From: Axinella damicornis
Lineage: Eukaryota > Porifera > Demospongiae > Axinellida > Axinellidae
Assembly (NCBI GenBank): GCA_963931865.1
Contig: OZ007507.1
Span: 18,287,086 to 18,351,085, forward strand
Reading direction: 5' to 3'
DNA: 64,000 nucleotides
Shown: positions 33,048 through 45,794 of the stretch, piece by piece
How positions within the stretch are numbered: the first letter of the stretch is position 1
Layout: each line of letters starts with the position of its first letter
Translations under genes and position numbers: made by a program
Notes under the pieces: generated by a model
What the model was told of the DNA's origin: nothing
The model's input: only the letters and a program-made list of their open reading frames with translations
Databases searched by the model: none

Positions 33048-34640
33048 CAAGTAAGATTTATTGCAATGCATAACAGCTAAACCAATGGCATACGTTTGCA
33101 CTCACATATAAAGTTCCCCCCATGGACTGAGAGAAACAGTGTATTGTATGACCCAACTGATGCTTCAATATTGCCCATTTGTGTGCTTGAGGTCTGGACT
33201 GGGGGTATAATACTTAGACCTGATCAAGAGGCCTACCTACCGCCCTACACTAGCTTCACCATGTGCTCCTATCTCATCATAGAGATTATTAGCGGTTGGT
33301 CTATGACAACCGGACTAATAGTAGTGTATGTTCGAACACATGCCTCTGGTAGAACGCAACACTGAGAGAATAGTCAAATTCTTAATTTTTGTCTTGCACG
33401 GTTTGTGAATCTGACTACGTGCATGGTTGCAAGGTGGATCATAATTATCTAGTGTTAGTGATAGCAGATGATAGCATGCACAGCAGGGGTAAAGCAATGC
33501 CTTAGCAGTATGTCTGTCCGTCCGTCTGTCTATTGGCAAACCAAAGTTGAAAACGGGTTAGCTAAGGTGTTTAGAGGTTCACACTCAACGCAATGGTATA
33601 CGTTGGCTGCTAACATACTGCACTTCGTGACTATTGGCATTATGGAAGCCTGTGAGCATACATTAATTTGTGAAGTACCAAGTAGCTCCTTTGATGCAAG
33701 AAGGCAAGACTCATAATAATATTATTATACAGATGCTGCTTATATGTACGCATGCACAAGGACTTCACCTTAAGGTCAATTAATATCACTTTTCCCATAT
33801 TAATCATTTTGCCTACATGCAGGTAGGACTGTCGCTATTTGTGTAGCATCCAGAGGCCAGGCACATGCAAAACTGTTATTTAGTGTAGCAATTATGATAC
33901 TTATGACTATAGTACTGATGTATTTTTATAATTATACCTTTAACCTAATTATTATAACTCACTTTATTTTATGATGTTAATCATCTTCACATACAATGGA
34001 CCTGGACGAGGACTGGAATTATTACACTCTGACGTACACATTTACTCCAAAAACCGCTCTACAGATATGGCATTCCAATTGTAGTACACATCTTAAGGTA
34101 TAACACTATAGCTACACTGTGCATGACTGACTGATTCAAACTGAATGAACTTGACTCTATCCTGGAGATTGTCACATGATTTAGCTACTGCAAAACCGAG
34201 TACAGAACACAAGTTTGTAGTAGATGGAGTGTGGTGCCTCTACGACACTCAGCAATGTCAGTTGATTAGGAAGGTGTTTTGTATCCTCCGATGGGTATTA
34301 CATGGCACAATGGGTGACTCCAAGAACATGCACATTTGCATGGTTAGCAAACTAAGGGAGATAGGTCAAGGTAATGAATTTTCAATTGTGTCTGAATCAA
34401 AAAGATCATACACAAAGACATATCCTCTGCCAAAGGAAAGCAACAACACAACAAATTAAAAAGGCATCAACACATTCAGAATACTGGGGTCAAACGCAAG
34501 TTGCTATGCAACCCAACCTCAGAAGAAGTGTCCTACTGCCAAAGTGCAGGGAAGTTTACAGTTGGCTGTGGTGCGGCACCAGAGTTCTTGCAACATCACC
34601 AAATGCTATACTGGAACAACCCTACAGTAGGGATATGTGA
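33048..34640. other. 3' flank of partner B', paralogous to 5.8-7.7 kb
   Basis: Ordered matches with the A' flank include AGGTAGGACTGTCGC with GTGTAGCATCCAGAGG (about 33826), TTAGCAAACTAAGGGAGAT (about 34344) and GTGGTGCGGCACCAGAG (about 34567). A 104-codon plus frame at 34145-34459 is not conserved in the A flank and is not supported as a gene. Confidence 0.55.
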
Positions 34641-35505
34641 TTAACTTCCAAATTGCTGGGAATATCGGCTAAGATCAGCATACTAAGTAGGCTTGTACAT
34701 AGCCACAGTTAATGCACTTTGCTTACTGGTTAGAATGTTATTAGTAAGTTGTTATTCATATACTGAAATTCAATGATAGTGATCATTAATCAACCAATTG
34801 TTGAAAGTACAAAACCAAAACTTACGATTACGGTATAGGCAAATCTATGTCAATGCAGTGTGAAAATGTTTATTTACCCTGTTTGCTTTCAAGGAATAAA
34901 AGTCTTTTGAAGTCATGAAGTACTTTTGATAGTAATGGATGGACCAACTACAGCATTACTGTTGGAAGGTTATAGTTACCTGAAGAGATTGGGTATTGGT
35001 TATATTTTGAGATGGGGATTGGAATACTGAGTATACCAGTGAGCACATACATGTTTGGCAGACACATAATTATATATAGTTAATATATTAATACACTTTG
35101 CTTGCTGATGTATTGATACAGGAGCTTCCTACCTTAACCAGTACATGTAATATTTTAATATGAGTGGCCATTTAGCTTTCCCTACAACCATACATATAGA
35201 ATAATGACAGCAGCTCTTGGTAACTAAATGGGTATGGCAGGTTACTTAACTGGTAAACTGCCTTGGTTAGCTAATAGATGGGTTCAAAGCTCTACATAGA
35301 CTATATATATATATATATATGTGGATATTGATCTACAGCCACTATACATTAACCATGTACAGTGACTAAACTATAGTCTGACTGATAGGGTCCAGGTAAA
35401 ATTAGAAAACAGTCTGAAGTAACACATCAATGGGGCCACTCTTAGCAAGCTAGTAATTGCACTTTGCTTACTTTGCTAGTAAGCTAGCTACCCACATATG
35501 CACTG
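34641..35505. other. No gene recognised
   Basis: AT-rich spacer with a short TA run at about 35304-35319 and no supported frame or repeat. Confidence 0.5.
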
Positions 35506-35700
35506 CAATTCATATCCATTGGTCTGAGGGCGAGGCAGCGCAGTTGGGGTGAGACAGCATATTATCAACACCTGTGCAGTCTCGCCCCCTTTCAGAAATG
35601 TGCAGTCATGAATTATACAATCACACTGGGATATTCAGAGCATTAGTAAATTATGATCAAACTTCCTGGAGATGTAATTGTTATGCCTGAGCAGCTGGAT
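35506..35700 (+). repeat. R1 dispersed repeat copy (decayed)
   Basis: ATTCATATCCATTGGTCTGA, GGCAGCGCAGTTGGGGTGAG, AGTCTCGCCCCCTTT and ACTTCCTGGAGATGTAATT follow the R1 order. Confidence 0.7.
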
Positions 35701-36455
35701 TAAGATCTAAATAAACAAGGTGCACTCTTCCTTCTCCTCCTTGCACAAATCATAGTTCTGCATGCACTCACATAATGCTCCAAGGACTGCATGTGAGACA
35801 GAGTATATGGCCTAACTGATCGACTTGAAACTACACGTTTTATGAGATGCATGTAGACTGCACTCAAGACTGGGGTTGTATATGACCTGAGGCCTACTAA
35901 ATCCCTACACCTCACCATGTGCTACTGTCTAGTAAAAGGGTAGGTGTTGTTTGCCAGCTCAGTGCTGATTACGTCAAACTTTAAATCCATGTCCAGTGAT
36001 TATGCTAGTCTACTGTATTATAGTGAAGGGGAAAGGGTCAAATTCATGTCACTGGTAGAACACAAATAAAACCTTGAAGTGTGTAACATGTCAATATCAA
36101 TAACTTTATTGAAAGGAGTCACATCCATAGCAAGCTCCAATTTACATTGTCCCCCCTTCCCCCACCATGCACTGGATGAAACCCTGACTGCATGTTGATT
36201 TTAGGATCTCTCTCCAGAATTAGTTCTGAATGTGAGCATGATTCTGCTGGAGTTGGGCATCCCTGATCACCATGTCCAGTGATTATTGCTACACTACTGA
36301 GCTAGACTGAAAGGATCAAACCATGTCACTAGTTTGTATATAAACCACAACTAAATGGAGTCACTTCTAGCGAGCTCCGATTTAGCCCATAGTTGTTCAC
36401 TGTTAGATCAGAGAAATGCTAGAGGGATGCTACTAGTAAGTTGGCTGCTCACATA
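35701..36455. other. Noncoding spacer with a duplicated block
   Basis: 36165-36300 (CACTGGATGAAACCCTGACTG, GATTTTAGGATCTCTCTCC, TGTGAGCATGATTC) matches 37651-37790. It holds the right end only of the 37035-37670 element, followed by the same target flank. No gene. Confidence 0.55.
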
Positions 36456-36720
36456 CTGCAATTCATATCGATAGGTCTCTGAAGGGCCAGGCAGCACAGT
36501 TGGGGGTGAGACAGCATGAGAGTGAATATCATCACACAAGCTGCAGTGCAGTCTCCCACCTTTTGTTGCTTCAGACAAATATGCAGTCATGAATTTTATG
36601 ATTACAATTGGGAGATTCAGAGGTTGTATTATCAAAACTTCCTGTTATGTCCAGAAATTCCCAGAAATGTAATTACTAACCTTCCCGAGTACTATGAATA
36701 ATGTAATAATGTACAAGTAA
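36456..36720 (+). repeat. R1 dispersed repeat copy, well preserved
   Basis: ATTCATATCGATAGGTCTCT to AAATGTAATTACTAACCTTCC with the full internal order (CAGTTGGGGGTGAGACAGCA, ACACAAGCTGCAGTGCAGTC, TTTTGTTGCTTCAGACAAAT). It is close to the consensus length of about 250 bases. Confidence 0.8.
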
Positions 36721-37034
36721 CCCAAAGCATTTGTCTTGTGATAGCCACACTTAGGTTTAAGAATAACCAGCAATAGAAACCTCCCCCCCCCCCCAAGTAT
36801 GCTGTACAATGATTGTAATGGTACAAGTAACTCTATGTAATCCCAACAGTCTTTAGGTAATTGCCACACAGTAGCAGAATTACGATTCAAAAACAAGGTA
36901 GGCACTGTTCCTCCTTACATGTTTCGTAGTTTGCAGAATTGCACAATGCTCCGAGGACTACATGTGAGACAGAAGTTAGCCCAGCTGAGGCTCCATCTTT
37001 CCATACCTTCAGTGTTTGCATCTCTCTCCACTGC

Positions 37035-37670
37035 CAGGGTTTCATCTAGAATTATATTTTTGGGGGGAGGTTCAGCGCTCGGACTGGGCATGTGGGTGTG
37101 CTTAGCTTTGTAACTTCCTTGTTTTGGTTGTTGTCATGTTGTCATTATCGTCTGTGGTCGTTCTCCATCCATGTCTATTCACTTAATTATGGGATACTCG
37201 TCCACACCCCGCGTGAAGTGTATTGGAAGTGCAGGCTGAATTAAAATAAAATCGTGGAACTCGAATTGGACCTGGTCAACGGTGTTAAAATAGTCATCAA
37301 GGGCATATAAAGGGCATGACGGGAACTGGTAAATTTATCTGCTGTCTCACTCCAGAAAAGTGGTTAATACCGTTTTTTTGGTGAACTGAACTGATCGTTT
37401 TTGGACGGCTATATCCGTAAAAGCTTCCGTCATGCCCTGCACCTTGTGACAGCGCACCTCCACCACCAGAATCAAGTTGCTCACGCTCTTCATACTAGCT
37501 AGACATTATTGGTTACAAAAATTCAGCATGCACTTCCTTTTTGAGTGGCACGCACACGAGTATACCGTAACCTTAATTAGTTTGATCTGCATTTGTTTTG
37601 GGGGGAAGCTTTAACGTTTGGGGGGTGAGCCACGTCCAATGTCCCCCCACCCACACTGGATGAAACCCTG
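37035..37670. mobile_element. 636-bp TIR element with 5-bp target duplication and an empty site elsewhere
   Basis: The left end CAGGGTTTCATCTAG and right end CTGGATGAAACCCTG are inverted repeats. ACTGC stands on both sides (37030-37034 and 37671-37675). The paralogous segment at 8000-8040 reads straight through a single ACTGC (8014-8018) with no insertion, so this is a filled site. No transposase frame was seen. The interior has GGGGGGAGG- and GGGGGGTGAG-type subterminal blocks. Confidence 0.9.
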
Positions 37671-37939
37671 ACTGCACGTTGATTTTAGGATCTCTCTCCT
37701 GAATTAGTTCTGAATGTGAGCATGATTCGCTGCTGGAGTTGGGCATCCTTGATCACCATGTCCAGTGATTATCGCTACACTACTGAGCTAGACTGTGTTC
37801 TAGAAAAGGATCAAACCTGTGTATAAAAACCACAACTAAATGGAGTCACTTCTAGCGAGCTCCGATTTAGGCCATACTTGTTCACCGTTAGATCAGAGAA
37901 TGCTAGAGGAATGCTATTAGTAAGTTGGCTTCTCACGTT

Positions 37940-38180
37940 CTGTAATTCATATTGATAGGTCTCTGAAGGGCCAGGCAGCACAGTTGGGGGTGAGACAGCA
38001 TGAGAGTGAATACTATCACACAAGCTGCAGTGCAGTCTCCCACCTTTTGTTGCTTCAGACAAATATGCAGTCATGAATTATATCATCATATTGGGAGATT
38101 GAATATTGTGCCCAGAACTTCCTGTTATGCCTGGAAATGTAATTACTAAGCTTCCTGAGTGCCTGAATAATGTAATACTG
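37940..38180 (+). repeat. R1 dispersed repeat copy, well preserved
   Basis: ATTCATATTGATAGGTCTCT through CAGTTGGGGGTGAGACAGCA and TGGAAATGTAATTACTAAGC. It is nearly the same as the copy at 36456-36720. Confidence 0.8.
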
Positions 38181-39830
38181 GTACATCTATGGAACCAATT
38201 ATGGTTAGAAATGACTCAGTAGAACTTGTTATGGGCTCCTCATTATATTGTGCCAGCACAATTCACCAATACCTATTGTACGGCACTTTGTGGTTTACAT
38301 AGTAGACGTAAAGTCACATATGCGGACATGATAGCGGAGCAGGGGATAGGCTAACAAATATCTCATTACATTCACTGGTAGTTACACTCAGAGGAAATTT
38401 GAGGAGAAGATTTTTCTTGCTGGTTTTTCTTGCTGGTTAGCTAACTTTTTGAGCACATGAAATGTATAGCTTAGGCCGAATTTGTAAAAGGTAGTAATGG
38501 TAGGTGTACGTCCACTTAAGGATACGGGTATGCACATATGCCTGGATGTCAGATTCTTTCTACATATATGACCACACGTCAAGAAAAGAAGCCACGTCTC
38601 CATCATTGCACAGTGACAATGGACCTGGACCAGCAACCTTTCTCTGGGCAGCAGGCTTTGATATCGATGCTTCATGCATCATAAATGTTGGTGTTGTGAT
38701 CAATGGTTATCATCATCTCAGGGGAGGAGGGGGTGGGGCATAGTTAGATAATAAGCTTTGACCCTTTGTCTGAACCTTTAACCCATTGTTGACTCAAAAT
38801 GGTGTCAAGTTAGAACTTTGCAGAATCATAGCTAGCCTAAACTACTGCTCTTACCAGTTTGCAGACAAAAGGGCTGAAAGTACGATGAACGTGGTGTTGT
38901 TTTGTGCGTAAAATAGCTCAAGAACGTGGTCAGTTATGCTGGTCAGCTGGAATGGGGAAGAAAGAAAGAAAGAAAGAAGATGACGTAATCAGACTGTTCA
39001 TTGATTTGTTTCTCGACTTCCGCAACTCTTAGGCTCATTTGTAGTATTATTCTATGTGCATGCTTGGTTGGGGTTTGTACCTTCCTAGGCCATTATTCTG
39101 CTAGTGCATCATTACGGTAAATTCGAAATCTCCTTAGCCATCCCTAAATAGAGAATGCTACTGCATACTCTGATAATCAGCACTACACGTATATCATGAG
39201 TGGCTATTATTGTTCACTCCAACCCTGCATATAAATGTGTAGCAACATACTCAGTGATAGTGCTGGGCGATATCAAACTGCCATCATAACAAGTGACATA
39301 ACAATATGACTAAATATCTACACATTCATGGACTCCAACGTGCATGAATCAGTTAGAGGTGCACAATATTATCCCACTTGCCACAGAAGCAGAGGGTGTT
39401 TATGAGCTATAATTTCCTCCCTCAGGGTATATATACTTGCAAGGAATTATGGTTCATAATTCCCTGCTCAGGGTAATAGCTACGTATCAACCAATGAAGT
39501 TGAACAGTACTGTTGCAGCTATGTTGTTGAGGCTCCTCCAGTTCAGCTTGTCATATCTATATCAAGAACTGACTGTGAAGTGCTGACATGTAACTGCAAT
39601 TGGATAGTTCAGAGAGCTGGTGAAGTGAAAGCGCATCATACAAGCTTGTTGTTCACATTAAGAGCTTGGGATGGGGGTAGGGTTCGGTGCTAACCTCTTG
39701 TGCACTATGACAACCAGTAAAACTACGAAACTACGGAGTAAACAAGCCTGGATTTCTATACAACATTGGTTTACATATCAGAATACACAAATAATATTCA
39801 AAGCCCCAAAGGTGAAGCCCGAGGTCTTAT
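38181..39830. other. No gene recognised; one GAAA microsatellite
   Basis: GAAA repeats occupy about 38958-38978. CAGTGCTGGGCGATATC-like sequence at about 39257 resembles the terminal word of many hAT-type MITEs, but no second end was found. Open frames here are short and not splice-bounded. Confidence 0.45.
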
Positions 39831-39835
39831 TACTA

Positions 39836-39960
39836 CTGCAATCCATATGCATAGGTCTCTGAAGGGCCAGGCAGCACAGTTGGGGGTGAGAGAGCACGAG
39901 CTATGTAGTCTTTTGTTGTTTTAGACAAACACGTTGTCATGAATTATCTGAATGATGTAT
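39836..39960 (+). repeat. R1 copy, truncated
   Basis: GCAATCCATATGCATAGGTC, GGGCCAGGCAGCACAGTTGG and TTTAGACAAACACG. The 3' half is missing. Confidence 0.65.
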
Positions 39961-40855
39961 GCCAATTTACCGCCTCTTCACCTGTGAATACCTAATTATG
40001 CACGCAGAGTCATTGCAGACGGATGCCATCACCTGCAGGTGGCATACCCAACAGCTGTTACCACGCCCCTACCATGTTTTCTTGGCTATTCCATAATGAA
40101 CTCACAGAAAGAACAAGCTGATCTGGTGGTGTGCTTGCATGTATCATATCTCTGATGGGATGTGTACTCAAATAGTGCCCCAAGGACTGAGAAACAGTAT
40201 GTGCTGTATGGCCCAAGGTTCTGTCCTCTTGTAATTGTCTTATGACATGTGCTCAAGACTGGGGATACCTCCCTACACCTCAACTTGTGTTACCATACGT
40301 ATATTGTTGTTAAAACATTATCGCAAATGCAACCGAATGCAGAATTTATCGCGCGAAATTACTTTGTAACAACTAATAAGGGAAACGACAGTAATGAATA
40401 AGAAGGAACACGCGTGCTTTGGCCAGGTCCATTTTTGCACAACTCGTGGCTCTGTTGCACTATTTCAACCAAGAGATGGACTCTAAAGGCTAACTGTCAA
40501 CTAGAATACATTCTTAATCCATTGTTCAAGTAACTGAGAGGACGGAGATGCAGGAGAATTACAAGCAGTAGCTACAATGCAAAGATGCAGGCCAAAATAG
40601 AACAATGTGTGACACCATGATGAGTCCACAGCAGGTCAAGTTTTTTTCCGAAGAGGCTGGGTTGGCATGCGAGTGAAAGCATGGCAAACATGGCAAGGTG
40701 ATAACAAAATGTTGTGAGTGCTTCAGTTCACAAACATTTTCAACACGAACGATTTACACAGCATACTGTTTAGTAATGGATGTGTGGCAGCTTGGTGAAC
40801 AAGCGACCCATAATTGTTAGATAAGAGGAATGCTATTAGCATGTTGACTGCTCAC
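39961..40855. other. Noncoding spacer, no gene recognised
   Basis: 40025-40060 (CACCTGCAGGTGGCATACC) repeats part of 11820-11900. The remainder shows no frame, TIR or microsatellite that can be supported. Confidence 0.45.
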
Positions 40856-41080
40856 ATACTGCAATTCATATTGAAAGGTCTCTGAAGGGCCAGGCAGCAC
40901 AGTTGGGGGTGAGACAGCATGAGAGTGAATATCATCACCAGCTGTGCAGTGTCATCCCCTGTAAATGTTTTAGACAAATGTGTTGTCATAAATTGTACAT
41001 ATAACTATATACGTACAATCACACTGGGATATTCAAAACTGCCTTAATTTTGGCATTCCAAAACTGATTCCTGAAATGCT
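40856..41080 (+). repeat. R1 dispersed repeat copy
   Basis: ATTCATATTGAAAGGTCTCT, GGGCCAGGCAGCACAGTTGG and TTTAGACAAATGTGTTGTCA. The 3' part is decayed. Confidence 0.75.
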
Positions 41081-41578
41081 TGAGTAGCTGGTTATCCTTA
41101 TGTATTTGTCTTGTAATGGCAAGTATTGGTTTGGCTACCAAGTGCCATAGAATCTGATACGTAGCGATAGTCAAGAAGTTGAACTTAAAAGTTGCTCTAG
41201 TGCATTATAAATTTAATGTGATGGCTATCTGGAGAGCATTATCAGCAAGCTGTACTATAATTATTATGCTTGCTAAAAGTACTCTTTTACCTGGGTATGC
41301 TCCCATGTGGCTTGTTTTACATCATGTAGGGTTCAAATAATCAAGGTGGCCATGGTGGCCACCAAAACTTAGTCGCTAGAGTAAAATGCACATTGCTATG
41401 CGACCATGTTCAGGACGGAATGCAAAATGTCATGCAGCAGCTGAATCTTATGCTGTTCAGATGATTCACGTTTCTTAACATTGTTAAATTGACCTATATA
41501 GTTCCACACACTGTGTTTATGTCAGTGTACAAGGATATCTTGGGCAAGTATGTCCTGACAGGTAGATCAGTACATGTA

Positions 41579-41712
41579 ATGGCATGGTTTGCTGCGGTAT
41601 TTGGGATTAATAGCACGAGTAATGCAGGAGGTAATTGCACGAGGCGAAGCCGATTGCAATTTACTGCATTATGAATGCTATTAATCCCAAATACCACAGC
41701 AAACCATGCTAT
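41579..41712. mobile_element. 134-bp foldback element
   Basis: The left arm GGCATGGTTTGCTGCGGTAT, GGGATTAATAGCA pairs with the right arm TGCTATTAATCCC, ATACCACAGCAAACCATGC. The arms are about 65 bases with a few mismatches and a very short loop near GAGGCGAAGCC. It is noncoding. Confidence 0.8.
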
Positions 41713-43440
41713 CACAGATTAATCTTCATAGCTTTCAGTACAACAATAATCTCGGTATAATGCATGTAGGTTAGCTAGCTAGCTACATACATGAACAGCA
41801 GATGGAAATGCATGCGCAAAATAATACTAGCTAGCTATTCACAGTCCAAGAAAATAGTAGCTACGTAGTTCTGTTTTCCAATTTGTTTCGCCATGTTCCG
41901 GTAGATTTAGTGTGCGGTTCTTCGGTTTCAGACTGGTAGACGCTCAATGTCTTGCAGTGCGCTATTGTTGAATGAACGAAGAGTGGGATTCTCGGGGTCC
42001 AGGTAGCTACAGGAGCGGTTGAAGGGGGAGGCACGACCAGTGGAAGTTCTTCGAACAGCGAGTCATTGTCGTCAGTGGTTCTTCTAACAGCAAGTCATTG
42101 TCGTCAGTTTATAAAGACCCTGCCAAGGCTAAGATCGCTGCCACGCTGCGATGCTGCGCTCGCTCTCAGACGCAATAATGTTGCTTAGTCATGACACCGA
42201 ATGGCCACACCCACCTGCTTGAACAGCCAATCAGCTGCCTATTACAGTATTCCACAGTCCTGTAAGTTAGTCTAATCTCATTGGCTGACAACTGTGGTAT
42301 TACAGAATAATACCACAGTTTTGTAATAAGACTTTGGAATATGGAGTGTAATATAGCTGTAAGATTATGCTAATTATTGGTACCTCTGGGGAGGTGACTG
42401 TGTTGCCTGTGGTTATAAAATAAATTCACCATCACAAATCGACTCATCCATCTTGACATCTAGAGGGGGAGCATATACAATATGTGTCTGATTCATGGAC
42501 TATTCTTGAGGACCAACTGGCATATTATACAAATGCAGTGACTGGTCTAAAGTGACAGCAGGTACATGTAGAGTCTAGCTAACTATAACATATGTAATCA
42601 CAACAGCTTACAAATTTTGCTCACAGATCTTCCTGTGACATACATTTCAACTCCAGTAGTTATCGTTATAGTCACTGGTGCCATTGGAATGTGGCTGCAT
42701 AAAACTCCTCTTGCAGTAGGTAGCATCTTTGACTCTGCACAGAAATAACACATACATGCACAACACTAAGTTGTTAGGCTCATATCTGAGCAGATTTGAA
42801 GCTACAAATAGCTGTGGTGGGGTTGAACTATATACCCTCATACTTACCTAGGTAAATGTCGTACATAGTGAAATAAAACTCCATGGATTGTTGCAGTCCA
42901 ATCTGCACCAAGAGGTAATTTCAGCTACCATAAGCAGATTTGTGACTCTAACCACACCCACTGATTAATGAGCTTTCATTCACTCAAGTTCGTCAACTGA
43001 AGTCTATCTATGTTGCTGGAAGTAACATCATGAACTAAAGTCTCAAAGTACACTGCATTCCTATCAAAAATTTGCATATGGGATTGGGTTGGAATGGCCT
43101 GAATGTGTTGTGGGAGTGGTCTTGATCAGAAGAAGAGCAGCATATTACAGGGCATGCTGAAACCCTGCAGGAAAGGCTAAAAAGGTTCACCAACTTAAAG
43201 ACATACAGTGCTATGACAGAGACTTTGTACACTGTAAAAAGAGAGGTGATCCAGCCTGACAACCCTCACTGAAGGTGTACGGAAGACTGGGAAGGCTCAA
43301 ATAGTGTCCTGAAACGTTGGTGTATTGCATTCAGCTGGTACATGTAGTCCACCACTTTGCAATTGGAAGTAACATATGGTGAAAAACAACCAAGTTGATG
43401 TCCCTGCAATGTGATTATTGGTTTTGCTTATTGCTTCATG
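41713..43440. other. No gene recognised
   Basis: Contains a two-copy tandem of about 38 bases (AGTCATTGTCGTCAGT) at about 42059-42110 and a weak inverted repeat around 42230-42320 (TCAGCTGCCTATTACAG, ACTGTGGTATTACAGAAT). No supported coding sequence. Confidence 0.5.
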
Positions 43441-43829
43441 TTAACCATTTAAGTCCGAATGATGTCTAGATAAGTCATATAAATGCTGCAAAACTTTGGT
43501 CAGTTTTCGGCACGCACGCTCCACTAATAGATCCCAGTGAAGGCCTCAAACGGATCTTCAAGAAAACATGGTGTACGATGTGCCACCATTCAGATCCAGT
43601 CCAAGTTTAGGGAGATCCTGGATGAGAATCCAGTTGACATCCACCTTTGACCTCAAATTGCTGGGCTTGTGGGTGGTTATGAATGGTATTGCCAGAGGTG
43701 GCACTCTATGTGTGCTAGCTCCACCAAGTTTGGCCCCTGAGGAGTGAATGCTGTGGGAGAGGAGCACCTGTGCGCTGAATTGAATGCATGAAAATGTGTT
43801 CTCATGAATTCCGTAGTTAAAGGGTTAAC
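43441..43829. mobile_element. TTAA-flanked MITE-like element, about 389 bp
   Basis: Begins TTAACCATTTAAGTCCGAAT and ends with the inverse of TTAACCCTTTAACTACGGAAT. The ends agree at most positions, and TTAA at both borders fits piggyBac-type integration. The internal frame at 43558-43767 is not recognisable. Confidence 0.6.
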
Positions 43830-44301
43830 ACATGATCAGCCCACAGGCCTGTGGGTAGTCTCGTTCCCAGACCCCAACCCGCGAGAAAAGGGGTCTGGGG
43901 ACAATGCTACAGTCAGCTCGACCTTATGACGTTGATGTCTGGAATGTGGGATGGCCAATCAGAGTTTAGCTAGAGCAATAAATTGCTTCGCAGTTTCCGT
44001 GTCGGCTAAGTAGACTTTGTAGATACAGCCCAGAACGACGCGAAGAGGAGAGCTGCCTTCGTTAATACAAAGAATATCTCTCACCGCTTTACTGGGCATC
44101 ATCAAACATGTCGAATTTGCCATTTTCATCTGGAATCTACTGATTACGTCATCGTGGTCACGCCCCTCGAAGGTCAGGCAGCATGTAGCATTGTCCCCAG
44201 ACCCCTTTTTTGCGCGTGCGCGTTCGGGGTCTGGGAACGAGACTAGCCTGTGGGCTGATCATGTGTTAACCCTTTAACTACGGAATTCATGAGAACACAT
44301 T
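43793..44301. mobile_element. Long fold-back structure with nested GTCTCGTTCCCAGACC ends
   Basis: The left arm AATGTGTTCTCATGAATTCC, TTAAAGGGTTAACACATGAT, AGTCTCGTTCCCAGACCCC has an inverted counterpart on the right ending GAATTCATGAGAACACATT. Each arm is more than 70 bases. The loop (about 43890-44200) contains a second inverted pair (GGTCTGGGGACAATGCTACA / TGTAGCATTGTCCCCAGACC). It overlaps the 3' end of the 43441-43829 element, so at least two insertions are nested here. Confidence 0.75.
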
Positions 44302-44329
44302 CAGGTGCATAATTCAACAGCTCCCAGAA

Positions 44330-44810
44330 GTGTAATAAAATTACAAGAATTTCTCTGTACTGGATTCCACCTACTCAGGAAGCATAATAACTAATTTCTC
44401 CATTACCCAGTTCAATAATCACACTTCCAGGAATTCTTCATTACCCACAAAGCAGAATACTATTTCCAGGAATTCTTCATTACCCACAAAGCAGAATACT
44501 ATTTCCAGGAATTTCTCTTATCCAATTCTACCCAACTCAGGAAGCATAACTATTACTCTTCCAGGAATTTCTCCTTTCCCAGTTCAAGAGGTATAATAGT
44601 CACACTTCTAGGAATTTCTGATTACATTTCAAGGAAGTTCTGGCCACTGCTGTTGAAACTCAAGAATCTCCAATCATTATAATTCATGACAACAGAGCAT
44701 TTGTCTAAAACAACAAAAGGGGCGAAGTACACAGCTGGTGATGATATTCACTGAATGCTGTCTCACCTCCAACTGTGCTTCCTGGCCCTTCAGATACATA
44801 GGCTATGGAT
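44330..44810 (-). repeat. Inverted R1 copy with an internal 44-bp tandem
   Basis: Read on the minus strand this is R1 (CAGGAAGCACAGTTGGAGGT, TTTAGACAAATGCTCTGTTG, TCCTGGAAATAGTATTCTGC). The stretch TTTCCAGGAATTCTTCATTA plus CCCACAAAGCAGAATACTA occurs twice in tandem (about 44422-44512), and shorter related units continue on each side, so the R1 3' end has expanded locally. Confidence 0.7.
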
Positions 44811-45690
44811 TATGGTGGTCCAGTATAATCACTGGTGGTCTATACACAGATCAATCACTGGATATCTATTTGGAATGGAGCATAAACAGGTAGGGTATAG
44901 ACGTATGCTTCAGGTCTAGTCTCAAGCACAGGTTGCATCTCATAAGACAGTTACAAGAGGCATGGGTGGAGCAATGGGCCATAATTATACAAACTCATTC
45001 TCACAGTCCTTGGGCACTGTTGCATGGAGTACAGAACTATGATACACACAAGGAGGAGAAGCAAGAGTGCCTAGCTACCCAGTTTTTAGTCAGATTGATC
45101 TTTTCTGGCACTGTGAATTCATTATCGAAATGCCAAAAAGATGGTGTGGTGCACCTGAAGGAAGTGGTATATCTAGGCCAGGGAAATTGCAGGACACCAA
45201 GGGTGCCCATGCAGGGGTGTGCTCTACCGCGACCGGTGGCCAGCAGGAAACAATTTGTGGTTGGTCTGGCAGTGAAAGCTTGAATGAATTTGACACCTTC
45301 TGAACTGATTGTTTCCAGTACAATCTTGGGATGAAATAGCAAGAGTTCAACAACTTACCACCAAACCTAGCCAGTGTGCCTGAAGCAATGCTTGGGGAAG
45401 TGTGAGTAGCCATGACTCTATGTGGCTGCATCTGACTACGTCGACTGCTGCTGGGGTCACAAGACTGACGCCATTTTACTACTACCTTCTACTGGTACGG
45501 CGGACATTTTGAATGTCAGGCAGCTAGGGCCTATGGTCCTACGATACGCCACTGACTGCACATCTGAGTCTGCACGTACACTGTAAAAGAGCCTGCATTT
45601 TGGCATACATCTTGTTTACACTTATAGCAATTGGTGTGGTGTTACTATGTCAACTAGCTACCTCTTAAGGGAGGAGCTCGAGACTGCACA
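44811..45690. other. Overlapping frames on both strands, no gene supported
   Basis: Frames of 78-116 codons overlap on both strands between 44933 and 45431. They reflect low stop density, not a recognisable protein. A donor-like GTAAGT on the minus strand at about 45358 follows an open stretch, so a small minus-strand exon cannot be excluded. Confidence 0.3.
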
Positions 45691-45750
45691 ACTTGTCACT
45701 GCCTCACCCCAACTGTGCATGCTGCCAGGCACTTCAGACACATAATTTGT
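45691..45750 (-). repeat. Short inverted R1 remnant
   Basis: CACTGCCTCACCCCAACTGT, GCTGCCAGGCACTTCAGA is R1 on the minus strand, truncated to about 60 bases. Confidence 0.6.
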
Positions 45751-45794
45751 AAATAATTGCATTCCTCTGGTCTACTGGTAAACCAGTGCATGTT

